The position numbers and the translations under genes were made by a program. 64,000 nucleotides of DNA from Gemella sp. zg-570 (GTDB taxonomy: Bacteria > Bacillota > Bacilli > Staphylococcales > Gemellaceae): assembly GCF_018866345.1 (NCBI RefSeq), contig NZ_CP076443.1, forward strand, positions 147,501 through 211,500, in the 5' to 3' direction. Positions 51,135-63,568 of the stretch are shown here, piece after piece (position 1 is the stretch's first letter; the number at the start of each line of letters is the position of its first letter). The notes under the pieces were generated by a model. The model did not search any database. It saw only the letters and a program-made list of their open reading frames with translations, and was not told the origin of the DNA.

Positions 51135-52226
51135 ATGTATAAGCAAGATAGACAATTAATATTAGAAGATGGAACGATATATAAGGGTTATGGATTTGGT
51201 GCCGAAACAGAAATGAAAGGTGAAGTAGTTTTTAATACTGCCATGACCGGTTATCAAGAAACTTTATCTGACCCTTCATACAATGGACAAATTGTAACAT
51301 TCACATATCCATTAATTGGTAATTACGGAATAAATAGAGATGATTATGAAACTATCAATCCGACAATAAAAGGAATGGTTGTAAGAGAAATTTGTCAAAA
51401 GCCCTCAAACTTCCGCCAAGAATTTACTTTAGATGAAGTTTTAAAAGAATTAGACATACCTGGTATTGCAGGAATTGATACTAGAAGTTTAACAAGAAAA
51501 ATCAGGGAAGCAGGAACTATAAAAGGGGTAATCACAACAATAGAAAAAAATAGTGATGAAGTTTTAGCTGAATTACGTTCTACGGATTTACCAACAGACC
51601 AAATAAACCAAGTTTCTACAAAAAAATCATTCATGTCTTCTGGTAGAGGATACAGGGTTGTACTTCTTGATTGTGGAGCAAAATCTGGGATAGTAAGAGA
51701 ACTAAACGCAAGAGATTGTGATATTATAGTCATGCCTCACAACTCTACTGCTAAAGAAATTTTACGTCAAAAACCAGACGGTATAATGTTAAGTAATGGA
51801 CCAGGCGACCCAACTGATGTACCAGAAACAATAGAAACAATAAAAGACTTAATACCACAAGTTCCTATTTTTGGAATTTGTATGGGACATCAACTTATAG
51901 CCCTAGCGAGTGGAGCAAAAACTTATAAACTAAAATTTGGGCATAGGGGAGCTAACCAACCAGTAAAAAATATTTTGACTGGTAGGGTTGATATAACTTC
52001 TCAAAATCACGGTTACGCAGTTGATATAGAATCATTAAAAGATACGGACTTAGAAGTAACTCACATAGCCGTTAATGACGGAACGTGTGAGGGAGTTAGA
52101 CACAAAAAATATCCAGTCTTTTCAGTTCAATATCACCCAGAAGCATCACCGGGACCACACGACCCAAATTATTTATTTGATGAATTTATAAATAATATGA
52201 AAAATTTTAAAGAAAGTAATAAGTAA
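51135..52226 (+). CDS. carA: Carbamoyl-phosphate synthase small (glutaminase) chain
   Basis: 363 residues. N-terminal CarA domain ([23 protein letters not shown]) and class I glutaminase with nucleophile in [13 protein letters not shown] (Cys about 250) and the His-Glu of [11 protein letters not shown]. Feeds ammonia from glutamine to CarB. Pyrimidine-linked CPSase; 12 bp before carB. Confidence 0.97.
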   Translation: MYKQDRQLILEDGTIYKGYGFGAETEMKGEVVFNTAMTGYQETLSDPSYNGQIVTFTYPLIGNYGINRDDYETINPTIKGMVVREICQKPSNFRQEFTLDEVLKELDIPGIAGIDTRSLTRKIREAGTIKGVITTIEKNSDEVLAELRSTDLPTDQINQVSTKKSFMSSGRGYRVVLLDCGAKSGIVRELNARDCDIIVMPHNSTAKEILRQKPDGIMLSNGPGDPTDVPETIETIKDLIPQVPIFGICMGHQLIALASGAKTYKLKFGHRGANQPVKNILTGRVDITSQNHGYAVDIESLKDTDLEVTHIAVNDGTCEGVRHKKYPVFSVQYHPEASPGPHDPNYLFDEFINNMKNFKESNK

Positions 52227-52237
52227 GGAGAAGAAAA

Positions 52238-55200
52238 ATGCCAAAAAGAACAGATATAAAAACTATTCTAGTAATAGGTTCAGGTCCAATCATAATTGGA
52301 CAAGCAGCAGAATTTGATTATGCAGGAACACAAGCCTGCCTATCTCTTAAAGAAGAGGGCTACAAGGTAATTTTGGTAAATTCAAATCCTGCTACCATAA
52401 TGACAGATAAAGAAATAGCAGACAAGGTTTATATAGAACCCCTTACTCCAGAATTTATTACAAAAATTATTCATAAAGAAAGACCAGATGCCTTATTGCC
52501 AACTTTAGGAGGACAGGTAGGTCTTAATATGGCAGTTGAGTTGCACAAAAGAGGAGTATTAAAAACTTATAATGTAGAATTGCTAGGAACAAAATTATCT
52601 TCTATCGAGCAAGCAGAAGACAGGGAATTATTTAGAGATTTAATGTATGAACTAGATGAGCCAGTTCCTGAATCAGAAATTATTAATAATTTGGAGCAGG
52701 CTTATAAGTTTGTAGAAAAAATTGGTTATCCAGTAATCGTTCGTCCAGCCTTTACAATGGGTGGAACAGGTGGAGGAATTTGCCATAATCCAAAAGAATT
52801 AGAAGAGATAGTAGGAAATGGATTGCACTATTCACCTGTAAATCAGTGTCTACTAGAAAAATCTATTGCTGGTTACAAAGAAATAGAATATGAAGTAATG
52901 CGTGATTCTAACGACACAGCTATTGTAGTGTGTAATATGGAAAATATTGACCCAGTAGGAATACATACAGGAGATTCTATTGTGGTAGCTCCATCACAAA
53001 CTTTAACGGATAGAGAATATCACATGCTAAGAGATGTTTCATTAAAAATAATTAGAGCCTTAAAAATTGAAGGTGGTTGTAATGTTCAATTAGCTCTTGA
53101 CCCAGAATCATTTAAGTATTATATTATCGAAGTAAATCCTAGGGTGTCTCGTTCTTCGGCTCTTGCGTCTAAAGCTACTGGTTACCCAATAGCAAAAATT
53201 GCAGCAAAAATTGCAGTAGGTTTAACTCTTGATGAAATTATAAATCCAGTTACGAAAGTTTCTTACGCTTGTTTTGAACCGGCACTTGATTATGTAGTAA
53301 GTAAAATTCCACGTTTCCCATTCGATAAATTTGAGCATGCAGACAGAAAATTAGGAACTCAGATGAAGGCCACTGGTGAAGTTATGGCAATGGGTAGAAC
53401 CTATGAAGAATCTTTACTAAAAGCTATTCGTTCATTAGAGTATGGAGTTCATCATTTAGGTTTACCTAATGGAGATGATTTTGAACTTGACTACATAATG
53501 AAACGTATCAAGCAAGCTGGAGATGAAAGATTATTCTTTATAGGAGAAGCATTAAGAAGGGGAGTAAGCACTAAAGAAATACATGATTTAACAAAAATCG
53601 ATATGTTTTTCTTGGATAAAATGCAAAATATTATAAATATTGAACATGAATTAAAAAATAATTCTAAGGATATAGACTTATTACTTTACGCTAAACGTTA
53701 TGGATTTTCAGACAAGGTAATTGCTCATAGATGGAATATGACGGAAGAAGAAATTTATAATTTGCGTAAAGATAAAAATATAAAACCAGTGTTTAAAATG
53801 GTTGATACTTGTGCGGCAGAATTTACATCATCAACACCATATTTCTATTCAACTTATGAATTTGAACAAGAATCAATAGTTAGTGATAAGAAAAAAGTTA
53901 TTGTTCTTGGTTCTGGTCCAATAAGAATTGGTCAGGGTGTAGAGTTTGACTATGCAACTGTTCATACGGTAATGGCTATTAAAGAATCAGGTTATGAAGC
54001 AATAATTATTAATAATAATCCAGAAACAGTTTCAACTGATTTTTCTATTTCTGATAAATTATATTTTGAACCATTAACAACAGAAGATGTAATGGAAATT
54101 ATTGAACATGAAAAACCTATGGGAGTTGTTGTGCAATTTGGTGGACAAACTGCCATAAATTTAGCAGACAGTTTAGCTAAAAAAGGAGTTAAAATTTTAG
54201 GAACGCCCCTAGAAGAAATAGATAATGCAGAAAATCGTGATAAGTTTGAACACCTATTACGCAAATTAGAAATTCCACAGCCTTTAGGAAAAACTGCATT
54301 CACAACAGAAGAAGCGGTACAACATGGAAAAGAAATAGGCTATCCTGTTTTAGTTCGTCCTTCTTATGTGCTTGGAGGACGAGCTATGGAAATTGTATAT
54401 AAAGAAGAAGAGTTACGCCATTACATGCAAAATGCTGTAAAAGTTTCGCCAGAACATCCAGTTCTTGTCGATAGATACTTGGTCGGAAAAGAAATAGAAG
54501 TAGATGCAATATGCGATGGACAAACAGTCGTTATACCAGGAATAATGGAACATATCGAAAGAGCAGGAGTTCACTCTGGAGATTCAATAGCAGTTTATCC
54601 ACCACAAAGTTTAAACAAAGAAGAAATAAATACACTAATTGATTATACAATTCGTTTGGCAAAAGGATTAAATATTGTAGGACTTTTAAATATTCAATAT
54701 GTTATTAGCAAAGGTGAAGTTTTTGTATTAGAAGTAAATCCAAGAAGTTCTCGTACAGTTCCATTCTTGAGTAAAATAACAAATGTTCCTATGGCAAAAC
54801 TTGCTATGCAGGCAGTCTTAGGAGAAAAATTATCAGATAAGGGCTACACTACTGGACTTGTTAAAGAAGCGGAAAAAATATATACAAAAGTTCCCGTATT
54901 TAGTTTCCAAAAATTAAAAGATGTTGATACAACATTAGGACCAGAGATGAAATCAACTGGAGAAGTAATGGGTGTTGATAAAACTTTAGAAAAATCTTTA
55001 TACAAAGGTTTGGTTGCAGCTGGAATTAAGATAAAAGATAGTGGTAATGTTTTATTTACAGTAAGTAAAGATGCTAAACCAGAAGCGTTAAAATTAGCAA
55101 AACGTTTTGCAGATATAGGCTATAATATAGTCGCAACAAAAGGAACAGCAGATTATTTATCTGAACATGGCTTGAGAATAGAAAGAGTAAACAAGATAAC

Positions 55201-55414
55201 AGAAAATGAAAATACGGTACTTGATGCAATTTATGGTGGCAAGATAGATGTGATAATAAATACAACATCAAAAGAAAAACGTAGCACGAGTGATGGCTTT
55301 AAAATAAGAAGGGCAGCAAGTGAGCAAGATGTTATTTGTTTAACTTCACTAGATACGGCTAATGCTTTAATCAGTGTCTTAGAATCAATGAGTTTTACAA
55401 TAGCAGAAGTTTAA
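52238..55414 (+). CDS. carB: Carbamoyl-phosphate synthase large chain
   Basis: 1058 residues, full length. Two homologous ATP-grasp halves: [19 protein letters not shown] at the start and [18 protein letters not shown] at about 558, ending with an MGS-like regulatory domain ([20 protein letters not shown]) from about 935. Makes carbamoyl phosphate from bicarbonate, ammonia and two ATP. The 177 bp after it is AT-rich and has no clear terminator. Confidence 0.98.
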   Translation: MPKRTDIKTILVIGSGPIIIGQAAEFDYAGTQACLSLKEEGYKVILVNSNPATIMTDKEIADKVYIEPLTPEFITKIIHKERPDALLPTLGGQVGLNMAVELHKRGVLKTYNVELLGTKLSSIEQAEDRELFRDLMYELDEPVPESEIINNLEQAYKFVEKIGYPVIVRPAFTMGGTGGGICHNPKELEEIVGNGLHYSPVNQCLLEKSIAGYKEIEYEVMRDSNDTAIVVCNMENIDPVGIHTGDSIVVAPSQTLTDREYHMLRDVSLKIIRALKIEGGCNVQLALDPESFKYYIIEVNPRVSRSSALASKATGYPIAKIAAKIAVGLTLDEIINPVTKVSYACFEPALDYVVSKIPRFPFDKFEHADRKLGTQMKATGEVMAMGRTYEESLLKAIRSLEYGVHHLGLPNGDDFELDYIMKRIKQAGDERLFFIGEALRRGVSTKEIHDLTKIDMFFLDKMQNIINIEHELKNNSKDIDLLLYAKRYGFSDKVIAHRWNMTEEEIYNLRKDKNIKPVFKMVDTCAAEFTSSTPYFYSTYEFEQESIVSDKKKVIVLGSGPIRIGQGVEFDYATVHTVMAIKESGYEAIIINNNPETVSTDFSISDKLYFEPLTTEDVMEIIEHEKPMGVVVQFGGQTAINLADSLAKKGVKILGTPLEEIDNAENRDKFEHLLRKLEIPQPLGKTAFTTEEAVQHGKEIGYPVLVRPSYVLGGRAMEIVYKEEELRHYMQNAVKVSPEHPVLVDRYLVGKEIEVDAICDGQTVVIPGIMEHIERAGVHSGDSIAVYPPQSLNKEEINTLIDYTIRLAKGLNIVGLLNIQYVISKGEVFVLEVNPRSSRTVPFLSKITNVPMAKLAMQAVLGEKLSDKGYTTGLVKEAEKIYTKVPVFSFQKLKDVDTTLGPEMKSTGEVMGVDKTLEKSLYKGLVAAGIKIKDSGNVLFTVSKDAKPEALKLAKRFADIGYNIVATKGTADYLSEHGLRIERVNKITENENTVLDAIYGGKIDVIINTTSKEKRSTSDGFKIRRAASEQDVICLTSLDTANALISVLESMSFTIAEV

Positions 55415-55591
55415 AAATATAAACTAAGTAAATATAAAATATTATACAAATAATTTATTTACAAATTTAAAAAATAAAAAAATTATTTATATAAATTTTT
55501 AAAATAAAAAAAAATATTTTTAACTTAAGTATAATATTTTATATAGCTACTTATTATTTGATTTTAAAATTAAAAATCATAGGAGGAAAAA

Positions 55592-56356
55592 ATGCAAGTA
55601 GAATTAACAAAAGTTATCGAGAATAAAAATATTGCTCATAATATTTTTAAAATAACCTTGCAGGGAGATATAGTAAAAAATATGAACCAAGCAGGGCAAT
55701 TTGTAAATATTAGGATAAATAATTCAAATGAATACTTGTTAAGACGTCCAATTTCTATATGTGAAATTAATAAGGAGCAGAATACTTTTGTGATGATTTA
55801 TCGTGCAGAAGGTGCTGGAACAAAAATTATTTCTCAAATGAAAAAAGGAGATGTGGTTGATATACTTGGACCTCTCGGTAATGGATATGATATATCAAGT
55901 TTAAAAAAAGGTCAGACTGCTCTGCTTGTTGGAGGTGGCATCGGAGTACCACCCCTTTATGAACTTGCAAAAAAATTTAGGGCAGCAGGAATAAATACTA
56001 TCCACATACTAGGCTTTAATAATCAAGGTGATGTTTTTTATGAAGAAGAATTTAAAAAATTGGGTAATACTTATGTAGCAACAGCAGATGGAAGTTATGG
56101 CGAAAAAGGTTTTGTAACTGATCTTATTAAAAAATATAATTTACAGTATGACAAGTATTATAGTTGCGGACCGCTGCAAATGTTAAATGCCTTAAAAAAT
56201 TTAAATCCTGATAAGGAAGGTTATATTTCTTTAGAAGAGAGAATGGCGTGTGGAGTTGGTGCATGCTATGCCTGTGTCTGCAAAACAGAATTTGATGATA
56301 CGGCTAGAGTTTGTTATGACGGACCTGTTTTCAAGGCTGAGCAAGTTATATTTTAG
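55592..56356 (+). CDS. pyrK: Dihydroorotate dehydrogenase B electron-transfer subunit
   Basis: 254 residues. FAD-binding RRPISICEIN, NAD-binding LLVGGGIGVPPLYELAK, and a [2Fe-2S] site with four Cys in ERMACGVGACYACVCK plus a later Cys (ARVCYDG). Passes electrons from dihydroorotate oxidation to NAD. Start follows AGGAGG; 9 bp before pyrD. Confidence 0.97.
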   Translation: MQVELTKVIENKNIAHNIFKITLQGDIVKNMNQAGQFVNIRINNSNEYLLRRPISICEINKEQNTFVMIYRAEGAGTKIISQMKKGDVVDILGPLGNGYDISSLKKGQTALLVGGGIGVPPLYELAKKFRAAGINTIHILGFNNQGDVFYEEEFKKLGNTYVATADGSYGEKGFVTDLIKKYNLQYDKYYSCGPLQMLNALKNLNPDKEGYISLEERMACGVGACYACVCKTEFDDTARVCYDGPVFKAEQVIF

Positions 56357-57280
<924 letters not shown>

Positions 57281-57860
57281 AAGAATATTTAAAGAATATT
57301 TAGAAATTGTAAAAATCCAAGTCATGTTTACTTAATAAAAATATAATTAGAGAGTTATCAAGAAGAAGTAAGTATTGATAAAGTTCAATATTTTCCTAGT
57401 TTATTATAGCTTTTCAAATATTAAAAATATATATACAATTTTAGATAACAGCATTAAAATTTTTAATAGGCAATAAAAAATAATTATTTATTAGATTACG
57501 CACAAATTTTTGTAAAAAATGTATAATGTTATGATTTTACCGATAAATTTTTAAAAAGAAAATTATTTGCAAGTGTTGAAAGTAAAATGCGAGAGTTTGT
57601 TAAATAATATAGATTTCTATACGAATTATCTGGCTAATTTTAGATAGAAATTATACTGCACCTAAAGAGGTAAAATTAGAAATTATAAATCTTTTAGCTA
57701 ACTTTTTAAAAATATTAAAAAATTAGAAAAAACATGTAAATTGTATAATTAAATGTAGAATTTATTATAAGGCTTGGTTTGATTTTTTAAAGTAAGGACG
57801 ACTACAAATCTTATAAAGATTATTTGATTGAGAATAATATAGATTATTGAGGAGAAAATT
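57281..57860. other. 580-bp spacer splitting the pyr genes
   Basis: Between pyrD and pyrF there are only closed, decayed frames, for example near 57540-57740, where short pieces such as CEFVK and LEIINLLANFLKILKN appear. No PyrR element, terminator or strong promoter was recognised, so it is unclear whether pyrF-pyrE is read through from upstream. Confidence 0.35.
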
Positions 57861-58562
57861 ATGAAAAATGATGTAATAATAGCATTAGATTTTCCAACAT
57901 TAGAAGAAAGCCTAGATTTTTTGGATAAGTTTCAAGATGAAAAACCATTTGTTAAGGTAGGAATGGAATTGTATTTGCAAAATGGACCTAGAGTTTTAGA
58001 AGAAATCAAAAAAAGAGGGCATAAAATATTTTTAGATTTAAAACTTCATGACATACCCAATACAGTTTACGGAGCAAGCAAGGGGCTAGCAAAATTTTCT
58101 GTTGATATTTTAACAGTGCATGCTGCTGGTGGACAAGAAATGTTAGAAGCTGCTAAAAAAGGTATGCTTATTGGTGGAAGTTTCAAGACAAGGGTAATTG
58201 CAATTACACAATTAACATCAACATCAAAAGAAAATATGAAAAAAGAACAGCTGATAGAAAAAAGTTTAGAAGCAAGTGTTTTGAATTATGCAAAACTGGC
58301 AGAAAAAGCAAGGCTTGATGGTGTGGTATCATCTGTTCTTGAAGTTAGTAAAATAAAAGAGGTTACTAAGGAAAAATTTTTAAAAGTAACACCAGGTATT
58401 CGCCTTGCAACTGATGAGGACGGCGACCAAAAAAGAATTGCGACACCCAAGCGTGCAAGAGAAATGGGTTCTACACATATAGTAGTAGGTCGCCCCATAA
58501 CACAATCAGAAGACCCGGTAGCTGCTTATAAAAAATTTAAGAAAGAATTTTTAGGGCAATAA
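57861..58562 (+). CDS. pyrF: Orotidine-5'-phosphate decarboxylase
   Basis: 233 residues. Catalytic Lys-Asp array in FLDLKLHDIPNTV (about 58-68), N-terminal IIALDFPTLEE, and phosphate-gripping VVGRPITQSEDP near the end. Decarboxylates OMP to UMP, the last step. Start follows GAGGAG. Confidence 0.97.
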   Translation: MKNDVIIALDFPTLEESLDFLDKFQDEKPFVKVGMELYLQNGPRVLEEIKKRGHKIFLDLKLHDIPNTVYGASKGLAKFSVDILTVHAAGGQEMLEAAKKGMLIGGSFKTRVIAITQLTSTSKENMKKEQLIEKSLEASVLNYAKLAEKARLDGVVSSVLEVSKIKEVTKEKFLKVTPGIRLATDEDGDQKRIATPKRAREMGSTHIVVGRPITQSEDPVAAYKKFKKEFLGQ

Positions 58563-58604
58563 ATTTTGTAAATAGTTTTAAAAAATTAAGAAGGAGATAA
58601 TATA

Positions 58605-59225
58605 ATGACTAAGAATCTTGCTCAAGAAGTAGCAAAAAATTTATTAGAAATCAAGGCAGTGGAACTAAGACCCCACGACTATTTTACTTGGACATCAGGA
58701 ATTAAATCACCCATATACTGTGATAATAGGCTGACTATGTCTTATCCGAATGTTCGTCGCAATATAGCTAATGGCTTAGCTCAACTTATCAAAGAAAACT
58801 TTTCAGAAGTTACGGTTGTAGCAGGAACAGCTACGGCTGGTATACCTCACGCAGCATGGGTTAGTGAGCTACTAGATTTGCCAATGTCTTATGTTCGAGA
58901 CTCTAAGAAAAAACATGGAAAAACTAACCAAATTGAAGGTTTAGTGAAAAAAAATGATAAGGTGGTTGTAGTAGAAGATTTAATTTCTACTGGACTATCA
59001 TCAATAAATGTAGTAAAAGCATTAGAAGAAATAGGTTGTGAGGTTTTAGGAGTAGTAGCAATTTATAGTTATAATTTACCTAAGGCTCTAGCAGCATTTA
59101 AAGAAGCAAATGTAAAATATTTCACAATAACTAACTATGACTTGTTGATAGAAGAAGCGAGTAAGCAAGGCTACATCAAAGAAGAAGACAAAGAAGAGTT
59201 AGTTAAATGGAGAAATAATCTTTAA
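58605..59225 (+). CDS. pyrE: Orotate phosphoribosyltransferase
   Basis: 206 residues. [16 protein letters not shown] at about 27-42, PRPP motif [18 protein letters not shown] (about 120-137). Makes OMP from orotate and PRPP. 42 bp after pyrF; a terminator follows. Confidence 0.97.
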   Translation: MTKNLAQEVAKNLLEIKAVELRPHDYFTWTSGIKSPIYCDNRLTMSYPNVRRNIANGLAQLIKENFSEVTVVAGTATAGIPHAAWVSELLDLPMSYVRDSKKKHGKTNQIEGLVKKNDKVVVVEDLISTGLSSINVVKALEEIGCEVLGVVAIYSYNLPKALAAFKEANVKYFTITNYDLLIEEASKQGYIKEEDKEELVKWRNNL

Positions 59226-59271
59226 GAACATTAAAAATTTTTTGAGAATTAAAATTTCATAAAAAATATAT

Positions 59272-59314
59272 AATATTTAGTGTGGCTAAGAAAAATCTGC
59301 ACTAAATATTTTTT
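59272..59314 (+). terminator. Terminator of pyrF-pyrE
   Basis: AATATTTAGTG / CACTAAATATT stem with a long loop, then T-run. Confidence 0.85.
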
Positions 59315-59327
59315 ATTACTTTCTTAC

Positions 59328-59550
59328 CTACATCTATTAATAAAAAGCTGAAATTTCAAATGAATATTTTTAGCAACATATATTAATAAAGAGTAGAAAT
59401 TTCAAGCAGATATTTTTATTCCTTTTTAGCGACAGACATTAGTAAAGATATGAAATTCTAAACAAATATTTTTATTAATTTTTTATTCACATATATTAAT
59501 AAATAGCTGAAATCCAAAATAAATATTTGTTATCAACATTTATTAACAAA
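59328..59550. repeat. Four to five imperfect ~55-62-bp tandem repeats, noncoding
   Basis: The word ATTAATAAA (variants ATTAGTAAA, ATTAACAAA) followed by a GAAAT block and (A)AATATTTTTA recurs from about 59331, 59381, 59439, 59493 and partially 59541. No open frame. It lies between the pyrE and msrB terminators. Confidence 0.7.
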
Positions 59551-59551
59551 T

Positions 59552-59590
59552 AAAAATACCTTGACAAAAGACAAGGTATTTTTATTTTTC
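59552..59590. terminator. Bidirectional terminator between pyrE and msrB
   Basis: AAAAATACCTTG / CAAGGTATTTTTA hairpin with A-run and T-run; serves the minus-strand msrB. Confidence 0.9.
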
Positions 59591-60022
59591 TTCAAAAATT
59601 TCTTTCCATTTAGAGTAGCCTTCTTCATCTAATTTTTCATAGGCTATAAATTTCAAGGCTGCAGAATTTATACAGTATCTAAGTCCGCCCTTATCAAGTG
59701 GCCCATCACTAAAGACATGTCCCAAATGAGAGTTGGCTTCTTTACTGCGTACTTCTACCCTGTGCATACCGTAAGAAAAATCTGCGTGATTTGTAACCAT
59801 CTTGTTTTCTATGGGTTTAGAAAAGGCAGGCCAGCCACAACCAGAATTAAATTTATCAAGTGAAGAGAATAAGACTTCACCACTCACGACATCGACATAA
59901 ATACCCTTTTCAAAAAAGTTATCATATTTCCCAGAAAATGCTCTTTCTGTCGCAGAGTTTTGTGTAACTTCGTAGGCTAACTCGCCAATTCTTTTCTTTA
60001 AATCATCTTTATTTTCTAACAT
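59582..60022 (-). CDS. msrB: Peptide-methionine (R)-S-oxide reductase
   Basis: 146 residues. [11 protein letters not shown], the [18 protein letters not shown] block and catalytic Cys in [13 protein letters not shown] (about 117). Repairs the R-epimer of methionine sulfoxide in proteins. The two zinc CXXC pairs of some MsrBs are absent (ANSHLGH lacks them), as in many Bacillota. Stands alone on the minus strand. Confidence 0.97.
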   Translation of the reverse strand: MLENKDDLKKRIGELAYEVTQNSATERAFSGKYDNFFEKGIYVDVVSGEVLFSSLDKFNSGCGWPAFSKPIENKMVTNHADFSYGMHRVEVRSKEANSHLGHVFSDGPLDKGGLRYCINSAALKFIAYEKLDEEGYSKWKEIFEEK

Positions 60023-60114
60023 ATAAACTCCTTATTAATAATAATCTATATTAAGTATAGCCCTCTTAAGATTTTTTGTCAAAATTTAGAAATTAATTTT
60101 TTATTTTTTAATGA

Positions 60115-61017
60115 TTATACATGATTTTTACAATTTTCGTGAATATCAATAAAGCTATGTTCTATACTATATTTATCTTTAAGAATATTTTTTATTTTTT
60201 GATTGGCTGCTCTGTAATTTATTTCATTAGAATTAATAAGGGCATGCATTGTTATTGTTTTTTCTTCGTCATTGGTATTCCACAGGTGACTTTCGTGAAC
60301 ATTATCCACACCAGAAATATTTAAGATATCATTACCAATATCCTTGATATTAATATTAGAATAATCCATTAATATTAAAAATGCTTTTTTGGTAATTTTA
60401 TAGCCCCCTTTAAAAAGGACAAAACTTATAAAAATACTCATAATAACATCAACTATTTTGTAGCCTGTAAAATAGATAATAATAGCTGAAATAATAAGGC
60501 CGATAGAATTTATTAAATCTCCGATAAAATGCCAAATTGCACTTTGCACATTCAAATTATTTTCTTCTTTAAGACTTTTATGCAATACCAAAGTTATCCT
60601 TATATTGAATATCAAAACGATTATAGAAATTCCTAGCATAGTTTTTAATTCTATTTCACGAGGATAAATAATAGACAAAATACCCTCGATTATCATGTAA
60701 AAAGAAATGGCGATAAGGACTAAGCCGTTGACAAATGCTGTGATAACTTCTAAACGCAGATAGCCGAATGTAAAATTATCTGTTGGCTTTTTTGCTGAAA
60801 AATATATGGCAATAGCACTTGCTCCCAAGGCTAAAACGTCAGAAAGCATGTGAAAAGAATCTCCGATTAGGGCTAGAGAATTAGATATAATACCTCCAAA
60901 TAATTCTAATAAGGCAAAAGCAAGAGTTATTATAATACTTATGTAAATAGTTTTTTAAGATTTAATTTGATTTTTATAATGTTTAGTATGATGAAAATTT
61001 GTTGTTAGTGTGTTCAT
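60115..61017 (-). pseudogene. Cation-diffusion-facilitator transporter with a nonsense codon
   Basis: A start at 61017 (MNTLTTNFHHTKHYKNQIKS) has a strong AGGAGG site, but codon 21 is TAA (60955-60957). The same frame then continues KTIYISIIITLAFALLELFGG, ISNSLALIGDSFHMLSD and so on for 301 codons. So one point change cuts off a complete CDF (CzcD/ZitB-like) protein. The surviving 244-codon frame starts at an internal Met (60849) between the His and Asp of the first metal site (DSFHMLSD), losing membrane span 1 and part of 2. Export of zinc or similar metals is therefore probably lost. Confidence 0.8.
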
Positions 61018-61098
61018 AATTATTCCTCCTCTTTACATCATACAAGTTAATTTTTTCTTTACCAGCCAATGATAGTTAATATCATTAAGACATAAAAA

Positions 61099-61136
61099 TA
61101 AAAAAGAGAATTTCTATTACTAAAAATTCTCTTTTG
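61099..61136. terminator. Terminator between DUF819 gene and CDF gene
   Basis: AAAAGAGAATTT / AAATTCTCTTTT-type stem with A- and T-rich flanks. Confidence 0.8.
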
Positions 61137-61144
61137 AATATAAT

Positions 61145-62296
61145 TTATCCTAAGTATTGACCTAAAAGCAGACCGAAGTAGGTTCCTATGATGTAACCGA
61201 GAGTTCCTACTAGCATGGCAGGAGCAACAAATTTATGCCAGCTCTTAGATATTGCCATGGCCACAGCGGTAGTAGGTCCACCAATATTTGCATTTGAAGC
61301 TATGATAGCTTCTTCAACAGTGAAATTAAAAATTTTTGCACCAATAAAAGTAACTACCATATTAACAAGAACTATTATTGCACAAAATACTACTATCAAT
61401 GGTGATTTTTCTAATATAGAAGTAATAGAAGCAGGAATACCGATTACTACAAAAAAGATGTAGATTAAAAATGTTCCAAGTTCATTACTTGATTTTATAC
61501 TTTGGAAAAATTTCGGGAAAGCACTTGTTAAAATCACGGTTATTGTAGCCAAGATTAAATATTTATTTGAAATAAATTGCATGATAGGATTTTCTCCTAG
61601 CTTTACTAAATGCTCTGATAGGGTAAAACTTAAAGCCACTATCACAGCAGAGCTTGCAAAAGAAAAGGCAATATCTCTGACTGAAGTGTTAAGATTTTTT
61701 TCTTCTTTTTTTATTTCATTTTGATTTTGGTGATTGTAGGTTGACTTAAAATGTTTTTGAAAAAATTTAGAACTAGGTATAGCGATTAATATAAAGAAGT
61801 ATATAACTGTAATTAAATAGTCGCTAACTGTAACGGCTGATACCAAATCAGATGGAGTGTTAAAGGCTGTTGTTACAGCAACAAAATTCACACTACCTCC
61901 TATGTATGAAGCTGTCATCATACCTGCTATATGATTTAAAACTGGTATGTGGTTATGTAGTAATATGTAACCTAACATAGCTCCTAATATTGTACCTAGA
62001 GAAGAAATTAAAAATATTATGGTCATGCGACCACTTTCTTTCCAAATTTGTTTAATATCACATTGAAAAAGTAACATGGGTATGGCTAATGGAATTACAT
62101 AAGACCAAATACTGTCATAAACTTCAGATTCTGTAGGAATTATTTTTAAATTACCTAGTGTCGCAGCTATTATCATAGCAATAATAGCACCGGTGATTTT
62201 TTTTGCCCATGTAAACTTATCTTCTAAATATATACTAAATGCGGCTATAAATAAAATTATAGCCCACAAAATCCAAATATTATCTGCTTGTATCAT
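61145..62296 (-). CDS. DUF819 family membrane protein (YjcL-like)
   Basis: 383 residues, about ten membrane segments. Family blocks: YVIPLAIPMLLFQCDIKQIW, GMMTASYIGGSVNFVAV, and near the end IIASNANIGGPTTAVAMAISK. These repeated GGS/GGP re-entrant motifs resemble those of secondary transporters with inverted repeats; the substrate is unknown. Start follows AGGAGG on the minus strand. 24 bp downstream of the Nudix gene on the same strand, so the two may be co-transcribed. Confidence 0.88.
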   Translation of the reverse strand: MIQADNIWILWAIILFIAAFSIYLEDKFTWAKKITGAIIAMIIAATLGNLKIIPTESEVYDSIWSYVIPLAIPMLLFQCDIKQIWKESGRMTIIFLISSLGTILGAMLGYILLHNHIPVLNHIAGMMTASYIGGSVNFVAVTTAFNTPSDLVSAVTVSDYLITVIYFFILIAIPSSKFFQKHFKSTYNHQNQNEIKKEEKNLNTSVRDIAFSFASSAVIVALSFTLSEHLVKLGENPIMQFISNKYLILATITVILTSAFPKFFQSIKSSNELGTFLIYIFFVVIGIPASITSILEKSPLIVVFCAIIVLVNMVVTFIGAKIFNFTVEEAIIASNANIGGPTTAVAMAISKSWHKFVAPAMLVGTLGYIIGTYFGLLLGQYLG

Positions 62297-62320
62297 AGAT
62301 ACCTCCTAAGTATTTTATAA

Positions 62321-62731
62321 TTATTTAGTGTAGCCAGTTATTTTTAAACATTTAATAACTTCAATTAATGTTGGTGTCAACTTACTTTTATCAGGCTTAT
62401 AAATATCTATCCACTCATAAGAAGATATTTCATTTGCTATTGCAAAATCATATTTATAGTCCACCATAAAAATATAAGATGTGATAGGTATATTTTCAAA
62501 CTGAGCTGTTGAATTTATTGTTGTTAAAAATCTTATACTATTTTCATCTACACTAATATTCAATTCTTCTTTTAACTCTCTGATAAGAGCTTCTTCTTTT
62601 GTTTCATCAACTTCTAATTTTCCACCTGGCAAAATAAAATGACTAGCATTATTTTTCTTTTTTAGGGCTAAAAGTTTTCTATCTCTAATAATTATTCCTG
62701 CTGATTTTATAATTTTATTTTCTTGATTCAT
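62321..62731 (-). CDS. Nudix hydrolase
   Basis: 136 residues. Nudix box GGKLEVDETKEEALIRELKEEL fits G(x5)E(x7)REUxEExGU in its key positions (Gly, Glu, REL, KEEL). Pyrophosphohydrolase of a nucleoside diphosphate-linked substrate; which one is not readable. Overlaps the upstream membrane-protein gene by 17 bp, so they form a tight operon. Confidence 0.9.
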   Translation of the reverse strand: MNQENKIIKSAGIIIRDRKLLALKKKNNASHFILPGGKLEVDETKEEALIRELKEELNISVDENSIRFLTTINSTAQFENIPITSYIFMVDYKYDFAIANEISSYEWIDIYKPDKSKLTPTLIEVIKCLKITGYTK

Positions 62732-63239
62732 AATTTCTATACCAAAATATTCCTATAATAGTTATTATTGCCGTTAAGTAAGGAAAGGCTAAATATATTT
62801 TTGCAGTTACACTTATACTCATAAGTATAGCCTGAATTAAGGACGGTACAAATATAATTAAAGGAACTGCCTTATTCACATTAAATTTTTTAGCTAGGTA
62901 CATAGTTGCAAGAAGCCAAACAAGTATTATGACTATACAAATTATTCGAGGAATATAAAAATTATAATTTTTAGCAAAACCAAAAGGATTAAATACCAGT
63001 AGAATTATCATAAAAATAAAAATTCCACTTTGAACATTGCTGACAGTTTGCCTATTAATATTCTGATTTATTATAAGAGAATATATTACTAAAAATCCTA
63101 GAAGTGCTAATGACAAAATCACAATTATTTCTATAATATTAGCAGGAACAAACGGATTTGTTAGCATAGGAAAAAAATAAAAAAATAAGTAAATAGAAAA
63201 TAAGAAAAGCAATCTAAATTTTTCAAACTTTTTATTCAT
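62715..63239 (-). CDS. Polytopic membrane protein of unknown function (174 aa)
   Basis: About six membrane segments from residue 10 on, short loops, and a basic C-terminal tail (YRNYESRK). No family recognised. It is in a run with the 108-residue membrane protein (2 bp away) and the Nudix gene (overlap). Confidence 0.7.
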   Translation of the reverse strand: MNKKFEKFRLLFLFSIYLFFYFFPMLTNPFVPANIIEIIVILSLALLGFLVIYSLIINQNINRQTVSNVQSGIFIFMIILLVFNPFGFAKNYNFYIPRIICIVIILVWLLATMYLAKKFNVNKAVPLIIFVPSLIQAILMSISVTAKIYLAFPYLTAIITIIGIFWYRNYESRK

Positions 63240-63241
63240 AA

Positions 63242-63568
63242 CTAGTCCTCCTTAGTAACTAATGCACCTATAAAATATCCAGCAAAAGAAAGTATAAAAA
63301 TTATAAGAAATACTACAATAACAGAATTATTATAAATAAAAAATAAGCCTGCACTACACATGGCAGATAAAAAAGGTATTTGTATTTCCTTGCCTAGCCT
63401 GTATGTGAAAAATAAATTTAGAGCAAAAGATAAAAATGCTAAAATAAGCATAATAGCAAAGGCTGCTTTGTCTAAATTATTCGTAGTATAACTAAGTATT
63501 AAGATAGGTATAGCTATATAACTAACTAAAAAAATTAAAAACATTCCAAATAAATGTTTAAAGGTCAT
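63242..63568 (-). CDS. Small membrane protein of unknown function (108 aa)
   Basis: ATG at 63568 (MTFKHLFGMF) sits behind AAAGGAGG and is preferred to a further upstream start without a site. Four hydrophobic segments. First gene of the minus-strand run membrane protein-membrane protein-Nudix-DUF819. No family recognised. The 287 bp to upp is AT-rich and holds the divergent promoters. Confidence 0.7.
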   Translation of the reverse strand: MTFKHLFGMFLIFLVSYIAIPILILSYTTNNLDKAAFAIMLILAFLSFALNLFFTYRLGKEIQIPFLSAMCSAGLFFIYNNSVIVVFLIIFILSFAGYFIGALVTKED

